Counted from the stretch's first letter, positions 25,029 through 34,456 are shown. The stretch is 64,000 bases of DNA from Corynebacterium afermentans subsp. lipophilum (GCF_030408375.1 NZ_CP046530.1:2170001-2234000), one strand, 5' to 3'. Notes: generated by a model not told the origin, from the sequence alone. Numbers and translations are program-made.

Positions 25029-26351
25029 CTACTTGTCCAACTTCGGGGCGATATCGCGGTCGATGACCTGCTGGGTTTCCTTGTCAAGATCAGCGAAGAC
25101 CTGCTCCACGTCCTGGCCGCCAACAGTGATCTTGTCCAAAGCGCCACCGATGCGTTTGCCACCGCCCGGCACGAACACACGCGCGTAGTCCTGTGGCTTC
25201 GTGTTTTCGTTCAGCTGCTTGATCGCGGTCTCTGCGTTCGGGTTCTCATCCAGGAACTTGCGCTCCTCCGCGTTCTCCAGCGCGTCCTTACGCACCGGCA
25301 TGTAACCGGTCTTCTGCGAGAACTTAATGGTGTTCTCGGTGTTGGTGATGAAGTCGATGAACTTCACCGCATTCTTCTTGCGGGCATCAGAAATGTCGTT
25401 CGGCACTGCCAAGCCAGCGCCACCGGTGGCTGCGGACGGGCCAGGGCCCGGCAGGTAGGTAGTGATGAACGGGATCGTTGCGGAGTCCTTCAGTCCGCCC
25501 AGGGAACCCGTCGATTCCAGCAGTGCCGACGCATTGCCGTTGCCGAAGGCGACAGTCGGGTCGGTGCTGATCTCGATGTGTCCCTTCTGCACCTGGTCCT
25601 GCAGGAACTTACCTGCCTCGACGGTCTTCGGGTCGGAGAAGGTCGGCTCCCACTCGTCGGAGTAGCCGCCACCGAACGCCCACACCATGCCCTGGAAGTA
25701 CCAGTCGAGGTAGGTCGAGCCATCCGGAATGGTCAGCGCAGGGTTGCCCGTTTGCTCCTTGAGCTTGCCCGCCCACTCATCGAACTCCTGCCAGGTCTCT
25801 GGGCCGCGATCCGTCGGCAAGCCTGCGGCAGCCAGATCGTCAGTGTTCCAGTACATGAGGTTGGTGGAACGGGAGTACGGCACGCCGTAGTGCTTGCCGT
25901 CGTACAGGTAGTCGTCGCGCAGGGTGTCCACGTACGAATCGGAGTCGATGTTTTCAGACTCCCAGAGCTCGTCCAGCGGAGTGGTGGCGTCGTTCAGCGC
26001 GAAGTTGAACCAGGTCACGTCAGAAGCGACGATGACGTCCGGCAGGTCAGAGCCCGCGAGTGCGGCGTTGAACTTCTGCGCCAGCTCTTCGTAGTTGGCG
26101 CCGCCGTCGACCAGTTCCACAGTCAGATCCGGGTTTTCTTCCTCAAACGCATCGATGAGCTCCTGCTCTAGGTCTCGGGACTTACCCGGGTGGTTGGACC
26201 AGAAGACGATCGTGTTCTCATCGCCGGAGGCGTTCCCGCCGGTGTCGCCGCCGTCGCTGGTAGAGCCACCTGCGCATGCGGTCAGGGAGACAGCGGTGAG
26301 AGCAGCCAGTGCGGCGGCCCCAAAACGCTTGGTCAAAGAATTGGTGGACAT
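25029..26351 (-). CDS. ugpB: sn-glycerol-3-phosphate-binding lipoprotein
   Basis: 440 residues. The lipobox LTACAGG follows a short signal peptide; the mature protein has extracellular solute-binding family 1 segments (IVFWSNHPGKS, GVPYSRSTNLMYWN, FQGMVWAFGGG). Start ATG 26351 follows TGGAG; an in-frame ATG 4 codons upstream overlaps that RBS and was rejected. UgpB assignment rests on order ugpA-ugpE-ugpB-ugpC and on two downstream glycerophosphodiesterases. It could also bind glycerophosphodiesters. Confidence 0.82.
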   Translation of the reverse strand: MSTNSLTKRFGAAALAALTAVSLTACAGGSTSDGGDTGGNASGDENTIVFWSNHPGKSRDLEQELIDAFEEENPDLTVELVDGGANYEELAQKFNAALAGSDLPDVIVASDVTWFNFALNDATTPLDELWESENIDSDSYVDTLRDDYLYDGKHYGVPYSRSTNLMYWNTDDLAAAGLPTDRGPETWQEFDEWAGKLKEQTGNPALTIPDGSTYLDWYFQGMVWAFGGGYSDEWEPTFSDPKTVEAGKFLQDQVQKGHIEISTDPTVAFGNGNASALLESTGSLGGLKDSATIPFITTYLPGPGPSAATGGAGLAVPNDISDARKKNAVKFIDFITNTENTIKFSQKTGYMPVRKDALENAEERKFLDENPNAETAIKQLNENTKPQDYARVFVPGGGKRIGGALDKITVGGQDVEQVFADLDKETQQVIDRDIAPKLDK

Positions 26352-26394
26352 GGGTTTCTCCATTCTTGAATTGATACGGGGAGTGTGTGGCGGG

Positions 26395-27390
26395 TTAGCC
26401 CTTGACGGCGCCCGCGGTCAGACCCTTGATCATCTGCTTCTGCAGCAAGATGAACACGACGATCATGGGAAGCGTGGTCAGCACCGTGCCGGCCATCACG
26501 GGTGCCCAGTTGGTCAGGCCCTCCGCATCCTGCAGTCGGGTCAGACCGACGGGGAGCGTGGCTGCGGCCGGGGTATCCGTAATCAGGAACGGCCAGAGGT
26601 ACTCGTTCCACTCATTGACCACAGTGATGAGCAGGAACGCGGACAGGGTCGGCCAAGACATCGGCAGAACCACCTTGAACAGCCGAGTGAAAAAGCCGGC
26701 ACCGTCCATCTCGGCTGCCTCGATGATCTCCACGGGCAGGGACTGGAAGTGGTTGCGCATGAGGAAGCACCCGAACGCCACTCCAGCCAGCGGAACGATC
26801 ACACCAGTCCAGGTGTCGCGCCAGCCTAACGACGCAGCGAGCGCGTAGTTGGAAATGATCGTGATCTGGTTCGGCACCATTAGCGCCGCAATCACCAGCA
26901 GGAACAGCAAGTTCCGTCCCGGGAAGCGGAGGAAGGCGAAAGCGTACGCGGACAACACGCCAAGCACGACCTTGATCACAGTGAGGATGAGTGTGATGCC
27001 GATGGAGTTGCGCAAGTACTGCGGGAAACCGGATGTCTCCCACACACGCGCGTAGTTCTCCGGCACCAACGGGTCCGGCCAGAACGTGATCGGGTCCGAA
27101 TACACGTCCTGGTAGGTCTTGAACGACGTGATCACGATGAAATACAGCGGCACCAAGATCATCAGCACTGTCAGCACCAAGGCGATGTACCCCAGCACCT
27201 TCATGCCCTTGGAGCTCGCTTCGGCCGGTGCACCTTTGCGCTTGCGCTGCGCGTCGGTGATCACTGGCTCGCCGGACCCCTGGCTGCCGGGCACCGGCGG
27301 CAGAGAATCTTCGTCTCGAACGATCGCCGCCGGGCGCTGGCGCGCTGGTTTCGCGGTGTTGCCGGACTCAGCCGAGAATTTCGTCGACAT
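26395..27390 (-). CDS. ugpE: sn-glycerol-3-phosphate ABC permease
   Basis: 331 residues with six membrane segments after a 60-residue hydrophilic N-terminus. The EAA loop reads EIIEAAEMDGAGFFTRLFKVVLPMSWPTL (EAA-G, residues about 230-258). Its ATG abuts the ugpA stop (TAAATG), so translation is probably coupled. Forms the import channel with UgpA. Confidence 0.87.
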   Translation of the reverse strand: MSTKFSAESGNTAKPARQRPAAIVRDEDSLPPVPGSQGSGEPVITDAQRKRKGAPAEASSKGMKVLGYIALVLTVLMILVPLYFIVITSFKTYQDVYSDPITFWPDPLVPENYARVWETSGFPQYLRNSIGITLILTVIKVVLGVLSAYAFAFLRFPGRNLLFLLVIAALMVPNQITIISNYALAASLGWRDTWTGVIVPLAGVAFGCFLMRNHFQSLPVEIIEAAEMDGAGFFTRLFKVVLPMSWPTLSAFLLITVVNEWNEYLWPFLITDTPAAATLPVGLTRLQDAEGLTNWAPVMAGTVLTTLPMIVVFILLQKQMIKGLTAGAVKG

Positions 27391-28353
27391 TTACTTGTCC
27401 AACCTTTCCTGCAGCTTGATCTGGAGCACAGTGATGATCAGGACCACCAAGAACATGACCGTCGCCACCGCGGCGCCATAACCGGCACGGCCGTTGACGA
27501 AGGTCTCGGTGTAGACTTGGAACACCATCGTTGTGGTGCCGTAGGTGAACGGGCCTCCCCTGGTCATCGCGTTGATGATGTCGAAGACCTGGAAGGAGCT
27601 GAGCAGGACCGTGATCAGCAGGAAGAAAGTGGTTCCACGCAGCTGAGGCAGGACCACCCGGAAAAAGTGGCGCGAGGCAGACGTTCCGTCAATTTCGGCT
27701 GCCTCGTCCAGATCGTGCCGCCGCCCCTGCAGCGCCGCCAAGTAGATGACAAAGACGTAGCCCACATTTTTCCAGATATACGTCACCGTGATCATGAACA
27801 GCGCCCAGCCGGAGTTCTGATAGAAATTCGGCACCGGAATGTTCATCAGGTTGAGGAAGTACTGGATCAACCCGTAGCGCGGGTCGAACACAAACTGGAA
27901 GGCCACGCCAATGGCAGCACCGGCGATGACGTACGGGGCAAACACCATGGAACGCACCGCGGCGCGCCCGAACAGTTTCTGGTCGAGCAGCACGGCGAGC
28001 GCAAGCCCAATCACCATCGATCCCGCTACTGCAAAGAAGGTGAAGATCAGGGTGTTCCAGACGATCGTCTTCGTCTCGGGAGCCTGGAACCAGTCGATAT
28101 AGTTCTGCAGCCCGACCCACGTCATCGACGGCGATGAGATGTTCCAGTTGTAGAAGGAAATGCGAATGTTGTCTACCAGCGGACGGTAGGTAAACAGAAT
28201 CAGCAACAGCAGGTTAGGGCCGATTAACAGGGCAGCTAAGCCAACTTGGCGCCAGTCAACTTTCCGGCGTCCCTTGCCACGGGATGCCGCATACTCCTTG
28301 GAGACCTCGGGCTCCACGGAGACAGCCGGAATCATCGAACTCATGCGGAGCAC
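27391..28353 (-). CDS. ugpA: sn-glycerol-3-phosphate ABC permease
   Basis: 320 residues with six membrane segments and an EAA loop (LDEAAEIDGTSASRHFFRVVLPQLRG). First gene of the operon. The start is uncertain: GTG 28353 has GGAG 6 nt upstream, and in-frame ATGs occur 3 and 6 codons later. Three 11-bp direct repeats upstream (28369-28401) look like a response-regulator site, perhaps for phosphate-starvation control. Confidence 0.86.
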   Translation of the reverse strand: MLRMSSMIPAVSVEPEVSKEYAASRGKGRRKVDWRQVGLAALLIGPNLLLLILFTYRPLVDNIRISFYNWNISSPSMTWVGLQNYIDWFQAPETKTIVWNTLIFTFFAVAGSMVIGLALAVLLDQKLFGRAAVRSMVFAPYVIAGAAIGVAFQFVFDPRYGLIQYFLNLMNIPVPNFYQNSGWALFMITVTYIWKNVGYVFVIYLAALQGRRHDLDEAAEIDGTSASRHFFRVVLPQLRGTTFFLLITVLLSSFQVFDIINAMTRGGPFTYGTTTMVFQVYTETFVNGRAGYGAAVATVMFLVVLIITVLQIKLQERLDK

Positions 28354-28368
28354 CGTAAGCTCCGTCCA

Positions 28369-28401
28369 TGAACACGCAGTGAACTTAAAGTTGTATTAAA
28401 G
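28369..28401 (-). promoter_or_regulatory. 11-bp direct repeats upstream of ugpA
   Basis: TGAAC at 28369 and 28380, then TTAAAG at 28385 and 28396, give three 11-bp periods. The 11-bp spacing and TGAA core recall the PhoR (phosphate) sites of C. glutamicum (from memory). Role is inferred. Confidence 0.4.
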
Positions 28402-28508
28402 AAAACGTTCAGCCAACTGATCGCACCTGTCTCGAAACCGCAATGTAGTGCGAAGATACAAAGGCTGTCGCCCCCTCGACAGTCGCGGAAATCTCAGGAT
28501 CCACAAAG

Positions 28509-28562
28509 AAACCGGCTACCTAGAACCGGCTCCCTCGCGATTTTTCAGAGGGTAGCCGGTTT
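28509..28562. terminator. hairpin terminator (intact copy of repeat)
   Basis: AAACCGGCTACC at 28509-28520 pairs with GGTAGCCGGTTT at 28551-28562. The left arm and loop reappear at 4362, where the right arm is lost. Confidence 0.7.
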
Positions 28563-28685
28563 ACGGTTTGGGGTCGCGCAGCGGGGCGTGGGGTGTGGGG
28601 CGCTGCACGTGTATTGGTGCGCTAGTTTGGCGCGAACGTCCCGCGCAGCGCGAACGTCCCACGCAGCGCGAGCCAGCAACGAGCG

Positions 28686-29609
28686 CTAGATGGTCACCTG
28701 GCGGGACTTGATGTTGTCCAGCTGCTTGCGCTCGTCGGCAGTCAGCGCAGCGTCGTTGGCGTACTCCGCCTCGATCTGCTTGTTCAGCGCGGTCAGCGCT
28801 TCATCGTAGGAGCCTGCGTCCACGGACGGGTCGAGGTCGAACACCGGCACGACCAGGCCGTGGGTGCGGAAGGCGCCGGCGAACTTGGTGCCTTCGCCCA
28901 GGTTGAGCTCGCCGCGTGCGGCGATGCGGGCCAGCGCGGAGAGCATCTGCGCCTCGTTGTCCTCGGTGCGCACCCAGCGGATGTGGGCCTTGCCACCGCC
29001 GGGGTTGACCCACCAGATCGCGCCCGGCAGGTCCGCGCCGACCTTCTCGGACGGCAGGACGGCGTCGTTGGCCTGCTGCAGCGCCTGCTGGATCTGCGGC
29101 GGTACTGCGGCACCCTCGGGGAACCACCAGGAGAAGTCCTGGTAGGTGGTGATGTCGGGGGTGGCGGAGGCGTCGATAAGCGAAGTGAGTTCCGGCTGCG
29201 AACCGTCGGCGACGGTGGACTGCAGCGTCTCGCCCGGGGCCGCATCGACGACCCAGTTCAGGGCGTACGCGAGGTCGCGGCCCGGGTTCTGGGAGTGAGA
29301 GGTGACCTGCAGGGCCACGAAACGCTCGCCGCCCTGGGACTCCTCGCGCACCAACGCGGCGCCGGCGCCCGGCAGCACGGTGGCGATGTTCACCGGGGTG
29401 CCCTTGATGTCAAAGGTGGTCACAGCGGACGGCACGAACTCCTGCAGGGCGACCAGGTCCGCCTCTGCGGCTAGGCCGCCGAACGGGCGGGGGTCCTTCT
29501 GCAGCTTCTCGCGCTCGGCTGCGCGGGCGGCCAGCTTGGCCTCGCGGCGGGTCATGCCCTCGGGCAGGTCCTCGCGGTTCTTCTTCTTTTTCGGCTTGCG
29601 TTGCACCAT
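28686..29609 (-). CDS. DUF5926 family protein
   Basis: 307 residues, cytosolic. A Lys/Arg-rich N-terminus (KPKKKKNREDLPEGMTRREAKLAARAAERE) is followed by a conserved domain with FSWWFPEGA, AIWWVNPGGGKAHIRWVRT and TKFAGAFRTHGLVVPVFDL. This matches the actinobacterial DUF5926 family; no function is known. ATG 29609 lies 7 nt after TAGATT, indicating a leaderless start. The longer upstream frame was rejected on that basis. Confidence 0.78.
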   Translation of the reverse strand: MVQRKPKKKKNREDLPEGMTRREAKLAARAAEREKLQKDPRPFGGLAAEADLVALQEFVPSAVTTFDIKGTPVNIATVLPGAGAALVREESQGGERFVALQVTSHSQNPGRDLAYALNWVVDAAPGETLQSTVADGSQPELTSLIDASATPDITTYQDFSWWFPEGAAVPPQIQQALQQANDAVLPSEKVGADLPGAIWWVNPGGGKAHIRWVRTEDNEAQMLSALARIAARGELNLGEGTKFAGAFRTHGLVVPVFDLDPSVDAGSYDEALTALNKQIEAEYANDAALTADERKQLDNIKSRQVTI

Positions 29610-29646
29610 GGGCGCAAATCTACAGCACACCCACACCCGTCAAGGT

Positions 29647-30336
29647 TTAAGACAGTGTCTCCAGCGCGATGTGCGGCAAGTCCGTGCCGATTAATGTCGC
29701 GCCGTGTTTGTTCAACCACATCATGTCCCTGGGCAGGTTCACGGTCCACACGTAGGTACGGAACCGTCCGTCGAGAAGCTCAGGCTGCGCTTTGGCTTGC
29801 CGCACACTCGGGCCGGCGCCGCATTCTCCCACGGGTGAAAACGCATCATTCACCAGCAGGAACGTCTCGATATCAGGGAGCAATCGCTGGAACCGCTCAA
29901 TCGCGCCAGGATCAAAAGAAATAAGGTGCACCCGCTCGTCCGTCTCCATTCCGCGTGAGCGCAGCACCTCGGCGACTGCCTCCTCGAGCGCCGCGCCGAA
30001 CGGCGATGGGTGCTTCGTCTCAATCAGAATGTGTTTGCCGGGATATCGGTCGAGCAGGTCCAGCAGCTCGTCCAGCAGCATGATCTGCTGCGGATCATCG
30101 TCGGTGCCGACGTTGAGTTTGCGGAGCTCGTCGATAGTCATCTGCGCAACTTCGCCAGTGCCATCCCCAGTGCGGTCCACACTCAGGTCGTGAATAACCA
30201 CCACCTGGCCGTCTTTGGAAAGGTTTACGTCGCACTCGATACCTACGATGTCCAGCTTGAGCGCTTCTTCGAACGCACGGCGCGTGTTTTCTGGGTACAG
30301 GCCGTTGAAGCCGCGGTGGGCGATGATGCCGGTCAT
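29647..30336 (-). CDS. glycerophosphodiester phosphodiesterase
   Basis: 229 residues, TIM-barrel GDPD fold. Key residues: AHRGFNG with catalytic His, PENTRRAFEEAL with Glu, GIECDVNLSKDGQVVVIHD (Glu, Asp and second His), and HILIETK. No signal peptide, so it acts in the cytosol on imported glycerophosphodiesters, releasing glycerol-3-phosphate. It lies downstream of a second GDPD gene, 8 bp apart, and near ugpAEBC, suggesting a shared pathway. Confidence 0.9.
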   Translation of the reverse strand: MTGIIAHRGFNGLYPENTRRAFEEALKLDIVGIECDVNLSKDGQVVVIHDLSVDRTGDGTGEVAQMTIDELRKLNVGTDDDPQQIMLLDELLDLLDRYPGKHILIETKHPSPFGAALEEAVAEVLRSRGMETDERVHLISFDPGAIERFQRLLPDIETFLLVNDAFSPVGECGAGPSVRQAKAQPELLDGRFRTYVWTVNLPRDMMWLNKHGATLIGTDLPHIALETLS

Positions 30337-30344
30337 CGAAGTAC

Positions 30345-31103
30345 CTACCCCGCCACCGCCGCGGCCGGCACCTGCTCAAACGCGGCGAGCGCGATGTCGG
30401 GGAGGTCGGTGGCGATCACGTCGACGCCGTTGTCGGCGCACCAGCGCATCTGGCGCGGGGTGTTCACGGTCCAGGTGTAGGTGCGCAGGCCCCGGTAGCC
30501 CAGTAGCTCTTGGCGCAGCTGCAGGTGCTGCAGCGCAGGCCCGACGCCGTAGGGGCGGGAGAACATGTGGCTCTTTCTGTTCCACCGCATTTCCTTCAGG
30601 CGGAACAGGTAGAAGGTCTCCAACTCGGGCGCCATGTGGGTGAAGTAGCGCACGGCGCGGTGGGAAAACGAGATCACGTGCACGTTTTCGGATTCGTGCA
30701 GCCCGGCGTAGCGCAGGGTGCGGAGTGTCTGCTCGTCCACTTCGGGCCCGTAGATGGTGGGGTGCTTGGTTTCGATGTAGATGTGCTTGTCGGGGTAGTC
30801 CTGCATGAGTTCAAGCAGTTCTTCCAGGCACATGATTTGCTGCGGCTCGTCGGCGGTGCCGCAGTTGAGCCGGCGCAAATCGGCGAAGTCCATGCAGTCC
30901 ACGCGCCCGCGGCCGTCGGTGGTGCGGTTGACCGAAGAGTCGTGGAAGACCACCACGCGCCCGTCGCGGCTTAGGCGCACGTCGCATTCGATGCCGTGGA
31001 TGGGCAGTTTCAACGCTTCTTCGAACGCCTGGCGCGTCAGCTCCGGGTGGTGGCCGGAGAATCCGCGGTGCGCAACAATCTTGGGAACCTTCAGTTCGCT
31101 CAC
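30345..31103 (-). CDS. glycerophosphodiester phosphodiesterase, second copy
   Basis: 252 residues. VAHRGFSGHHPELTRQAFEEAL and GIECDVRLSRDGRVVVFHDSSVNRTTDG carry the GDPD catalytic His, Glu and Asp residues. The usual Asn after the first Glu (PENT) is Leu here, so activity or specificity may differ. GTG 31103 was chosen because the first conserved strand begins six residues later; the upstream frame has no RBS. The two copies have matching lengths and spacing, consistent with tandem duplication. Confidence 0.82.
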   Translation of the reverse strand: MSELKVPKIVAHRGFSGHHPELTRQAFEEALKLPIHGIECDVRLSRDGRVVVFHDSSVNRTTDGRGRVDCMDFADLRRLNCGTADEPQQIMCLEELLELMQDYPDKHIYIETKHPTIYGPEVDEQTLRTLRYAGLHESENVHVISFSHRAVRYFTHMAPELETFYLFRLKEMRWNRKSHMFSRPYGVGPALQHLQLRQELLGYRGLRTYTWTVNTPRQMRWCADNGVDVIATDLPDIALAAFEQVPAAAVAG

Positions 31104-31168
31104 GGCCCCCGAGGCTACCCGCGCGCAGCGGGCCCCGCGACCGGAAGATTTTTGGAACAATCGCTTCC

Positions 31169-33085
31169 GTGCCTTCCAACTTCCTCGACCACGCCCGTAA
31201 GGCTTTCGATCAGCTGCCGGATGCGCTGCAACGCGCGCGTTCGCGCTATTCCGTCAGGCGCGACGGTGTGCTGGCGTTGCCGATGGGCGTGTTGGAGGTG
31301 TTGGCTGATATTTCCCCGGGCGTGCGCATGAGTGGTCAGCGCCGTTTGCCGCCGAGTTTCCGGGCGGGGCTTGCGGGGGCTGAGGTGGCTACTTGGGGTG
31401 CGGTTTCGCCGTCGCTTCTGCCGCACAGTTGGTGGGCGACGGCAGCGAACGTCGGTGTGTTGCAGGGCATTGGCCATGGCTTTGCGACGGTAGCTTCGCA
31501 AGCCCTCCGCCCAGCAGTGCCGGATTCCACAAAGAGCCCGTTGCCGGCCCCGGTGCGCCTGGCCATGACGGGCGTGACCGCGGGCGTGTTTGTCACGTCG
31601 TTGCGCAGGCGCGCGCACCAGGAACAGCTGGTGGAAAGCGACGAGAAGTTCAAGGTCAGCCCGCAGATCCTCGGCATCACGCTGGGCACGCTGGGCTACG
31701 GCGTGGTGCTGCTGATCGGTGACGCGATCCAGGCGTTCATCGACGCGATCAACGAACTACTAGGCAAGAAGCTGCCGCCGGTGGCGTCCTGGCCGCTGGC
31801 GATCGCGGGCGGCGGCGCCCTGCTGATTTTGGTGGGCGACCAGATGGTGGTGCGCCGCTTCGCGGTGCGTGTGAGCCGCCAGGCCCAGGAGCTGGATCGC
31901 GAGTTCATGCGTGGCGCGGACCAGCCGCAGCGCGTCGAGCGTTCCGGTTCGCCTGACTCGCTGGTGGATTGGAACACGATGGGCCGCCAGGGCCGCGCGG
32001 TGGTGGCCGGAGGGCCTCGCAAGGCCGACATTGAGCGCCTGCTCGAGGGCGAAGCGAAGGAGCCGATCCGCATCTTCGTGGGCCTAGACTTGGGCGAGGA
32101 GGACACCCCGGATTTCGAGGCTATGGCCGCCGTCGCAATCAAGGAGATGCACCGCACCGGTGCCTTCGAACGCAGCCACATCGCGGTGATGTCGGCAGCG
32201 GGCACGGGGTGGATCAACGACTTCCACACCTCGGGCTTCGAGTTTGTCACCCGCGGCGACTCGGCCGTGGTGGCCATGCAGTACTCCTACCTGCCCTCGG
32301 CGTATTCGTACTTGGCGGACCGCAAAAATCCGGTGAACTCCTCGCGTGTGCTCATTGAGGCGATCCGCCGCGAGCTGGAGAGCATCGACCCCAACGATCG
32401 CCCGAAGCTGTACGTCGGTGGCGAGTCGCTGGGCGCGTACGGGGTCTCGGACGCGTTCGAAACCGTCGAGGAATTTCTCGAGCACACCTCAGGCGGGGTG
32501 TTCACTGGCACGCCCGGGTTCGCCCGCAACCACAGCTACCTGACCAGGCACCGCGAGAAGGGCTCCCCGCAGCGCCTCCCGCTTGTCGACGGCGGCCGCC
32601 ACGTCCGCTTCACCGCCCACCCCGCACACCTGCGCCACGACTTCCGCGGCAACGCCTACACCAGCACCTGGGAAGAACCCCGGTTCGTCTTCGCCCAGCA
32701 CGCTTCCGACCCGGTGGTGTGGTGGGAGCCGTCCCTGGCGTGGAAGGCCCCGGATTGGCTGAAAGAACCGGGGTCGCGCGGCGAGCCCGCCCCGGCTGCC
32801 CAGCACTTGGACGCGCTGGACACGATGCGGTGGATGCCGCTGGTGACGTACTGGCAGGTGGGCATTGACCAGCTGCCGTCGAAGGACTACCCCTCGCCGC
32901 ACGGGCACAACTACCACGATGAGACGGTCGCCTATTGGAACGCGGTCATCCACGGCGCGGGCGATGACGCGCGCCCCGAAGCGCTTTCCCGCCCCGAGCT
33001 GGTGCGTGTGTCGCGCTGGATCCACAGCGACGCCACGAAGACCCGCATGCCTAAGGGCGGTTTCCCTTCAAAGCACGGCTACTAA
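31169..33085 (+). CDS. alpha/beta-hydrolase (Abhydrolase_9 type) membrane protein
   Basis: 638 residues. The N-terminal third has about four hydrophobic segments; the C-terminal part has an alpha/beta-hydrolase domain with nucleophile motif GGESLGAYG (about residue 415) and a His near HGHNYHD. This two-part form is a conserved actinobacterial family (Abhydrolase_9 N and C). The substrate is unknown; lipids or cell-envelope esters are plausible. Start is GTG 31169. Its stop abuts the msrA stop on the opposite strand. Confidence 0.82.
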   Translation: MPSNFLDHARKAFDQLPDALQRARSRYSVRRDGVLALPMGVLEVLADISPGVRMSGQRRLPPSFRAGLAGAEVATWGAVSPSLLPHSWWATAANVGVLQGIGHGFATVASQALRPAVPDSTKSPLPAPVRLAMTGVTAGVFVTSLRRRAHQEQLVESDEKFKVSPQILGITLGTLGYGVVLLIGDAIQAFIDAINELLGKKLPPVASWPLAIAGGGALLILVGDQMVVRRFAVRVSRQAQELDREFMRGADQPQRVERSGSPDSLVDWNTMGRQGRAVVAGGPRKADIERLLEGEAKEPIRIFVGLDLGEEDTPDFEAMAAVAIKEMHRTGAFERSHIAVMSAAGTGWINDFHTSGFEFVTRGDSAVVAMQYSYLPSAYSYLADRKNPVNSSRVLIEAIRRELESIDPNDRPKLYVGGESLGAYGVSDAFETVEEFLEHTSGGVFTGTPGFARNHSYLTRHREKGSPQRLPLVDGGRHVRFTAHPAHLRHDFRGNAYTSTWEEPRFVFAQHASDPVVWWEPSLAWKAPDWLKEPGSRGEPAPAAQHLDALDTMRWMPLVTYWQVGIDQLPSKDYPSPHGHNYHDETVAYWNAVIHGAGDDARPEALSRPELVRVSRWIHSDATKTRMPKGGFPSKHGY

Positions 33086-33739
33086 CTAAATCCCGCAGGC
33101 CACGCCGGTGGAGTGGTGCGGGCAGTATCCGTTTGGCACCTTGTGCAGGTACTGCTGGTGCTCTTCCTCGGCCAGGTAGTAGCGCACGCCGTCGGCCTCC
33201 ACCGATTTCACCTCGGTGGTGATGTCGCCGTAACCGGCACTTTGCAGGTCCTGCTCATACTGGCGGATCCACCCGCGGATCTGCTCCGCCTCTTCTTCAG
33301 TGTCGGTGTAGAAGGCGGAGCGGTACTGCGTGCCCACGTCGTTGCCCTGGCGGTAGCCCTGCGTCGGATCGTGCGCCTCCAGCGCGGCCTTCACAATTTC
33401 TTTCAGCGTGATCACCTTCGGGTCGTAGACCACCTCCACCGCTTCGACGTGGTTGGTCTGCCCGGAGCACACCTCGCGGTAGGTCGGGTTCGGAGTGATC
33501 CCGCCGGCGTAGCCCACCGACGTGGAGTTCACGCCGTCCATCTGCCAGTACATCTTCTCCACGCCCCAGAAACAACCGATGCCCACCAGCACGCGTTTTT
33601 GCCCCTCGCGCCACGGCCCTGTGGTGGGAGTGCCCAGCACCGCGTGCTCGCGCGGGTTGGCAAGGATGGGCTCGGGGCGGCCGGGGAGGGCGGAGTTGGC
33701 GTCGACAAGCTTTGGCGATGGTGCGAAAAGAAATCCCAT
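33086..33739 (-). CDS. msrA: peptide methionine sulfoxide reductase A
   Basis: 217 residues. Catalytic Cys56 in GIGCFWGVEKMYW, the SVGYAGG segment, the C-terminal HQQYLHK motif and a Cys-containing tail (GYCPHHSTGVACGI) for recycling are present. Repairs methionine-S-sulfoxide in oxidised proteins. Divergent from sodA with about 90 bp between starts, so oxidative-stress genes cluster. Confidence 0.95.
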   Translation of the reverse strand: MGFLFAPSPKLVDANSALPGRPEPILANPREHAVLGTPTTGPWREGQKRVLVGIGCFWGVEKMYWQMDGVNSTSVGYAGGITPNPTYREVCSGQTNHVEAVEVVYDPKVITLKEIVKAALEAHDPTQGYRQGNDVGTQYRSAFYTDTEEEAEQIRGWIRQYEQDLQSAGYGDITTEVKSVEADGVRYYLAEEEHQQYLHKVPNGYCPHHSTGVACGI

Positions 33740-33829
33740 GCCCCCTACAACGGATTACCTCACAACACTGTTCCCAAATTTTCTCTACCATGGGGCCCGC
33801 AACTGATTCGCAGACGAAAGGAATCAATC

Positions 33830-34432
33830 ATGGCTGTTTACGAGCTTCCCGATCTCCCCTACGCATACGACGCGCTGGAGCCGCACATCTCCGAAGAGAT
33901 TATGACGCTGCACCACGACAAGCACCACGCGACCTACGTCGCTGGCGCGAACGCTGCGCTCGAGGCCCTCGAGGCCGAGCGCAACGGTGAGGCGAACCCG
34001 GACCGCCTGCGCGCCCTGTCCAAGAACCTGGCGTTCAACCTGGGTGGCCACACCAACCACTCCATCTTCTGGAAGAACATGGCACCGAATGCTGGCGGCA
34101 ACCCGACCGGCGAGATCGCTGAGGCGATCGACCGCGACTTCGGCTCCTTCGATGCCTTCAAGAAGCAGTTCGCTGGCGTGGCCACCGGCCTGCAGGGCTC
34201 CGGCTGGGCAGTGCTCGGCTACGACCACATCGCTGGCCGCCTGATCATCCAGCAGCTGACCGACCAGCAGGGCAACATCTCCGTGGACTTCACGCCGGTG
34301 CTCATGCTGGATATGTGGGAGCACGCGTTCTACCTGCAGTACAAGAACGTCAAGGCTGATTACGTCGAGGCGTGGTGGAACGTTGTCAACTGGGACGACG
34401 TCAACGAGCGCTACGCAAAGGCATCCGCTTAA
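33830..34432 (+). CDS. sodA: superoxide dismutase, Mn/Fe type
   Basis: 200 residues. Metal ligands are in MTLHHDKHHATYV (His26), HTNHSIFW (His), and DMWEHAFYLQY (Asp and His). Length and order fit Fe/Mn SODs; the exact metal cannot be fixed from motifs alone. RBS GAAAGG precedes ATG 33830. Followed by a strong terminator. Confidence 0.96.
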   Translation: MAVYELPDLPYAYDALEPHISEEIMTLHHDKHHATYVAGANAALEALEAERNGEANPDRLRALSKNLAFNLGGHTNHSIFWKNMAPNAGGNPTGEIAEAIDRDFGSFDAFKKQFAGVATGLQGSGWAVLGYDHIAGRLIIQQLTDQQGNISVDFTPVLMLDMWEHAFYLQYKNVKADYVEAWWNVVNWDDVNERYAKASA

Positions 34433-34456
34433 CGACGGCTCCGCCCTCCCCTAACC

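Larger units (their letters stand above)
28354..28685. other. ugpA upstream region and DUF5926 downstream region
   Basis: 332 bp without a gene. It holds 11-bp direct repeats (28369-28401) near ugpA, a terminator hairpin (28509-28562), and an 18-bp tandem duplication (28631-28666, CGCGAACGTCCCGCGCAG twice with one mismatch). Confidence 0.65.
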
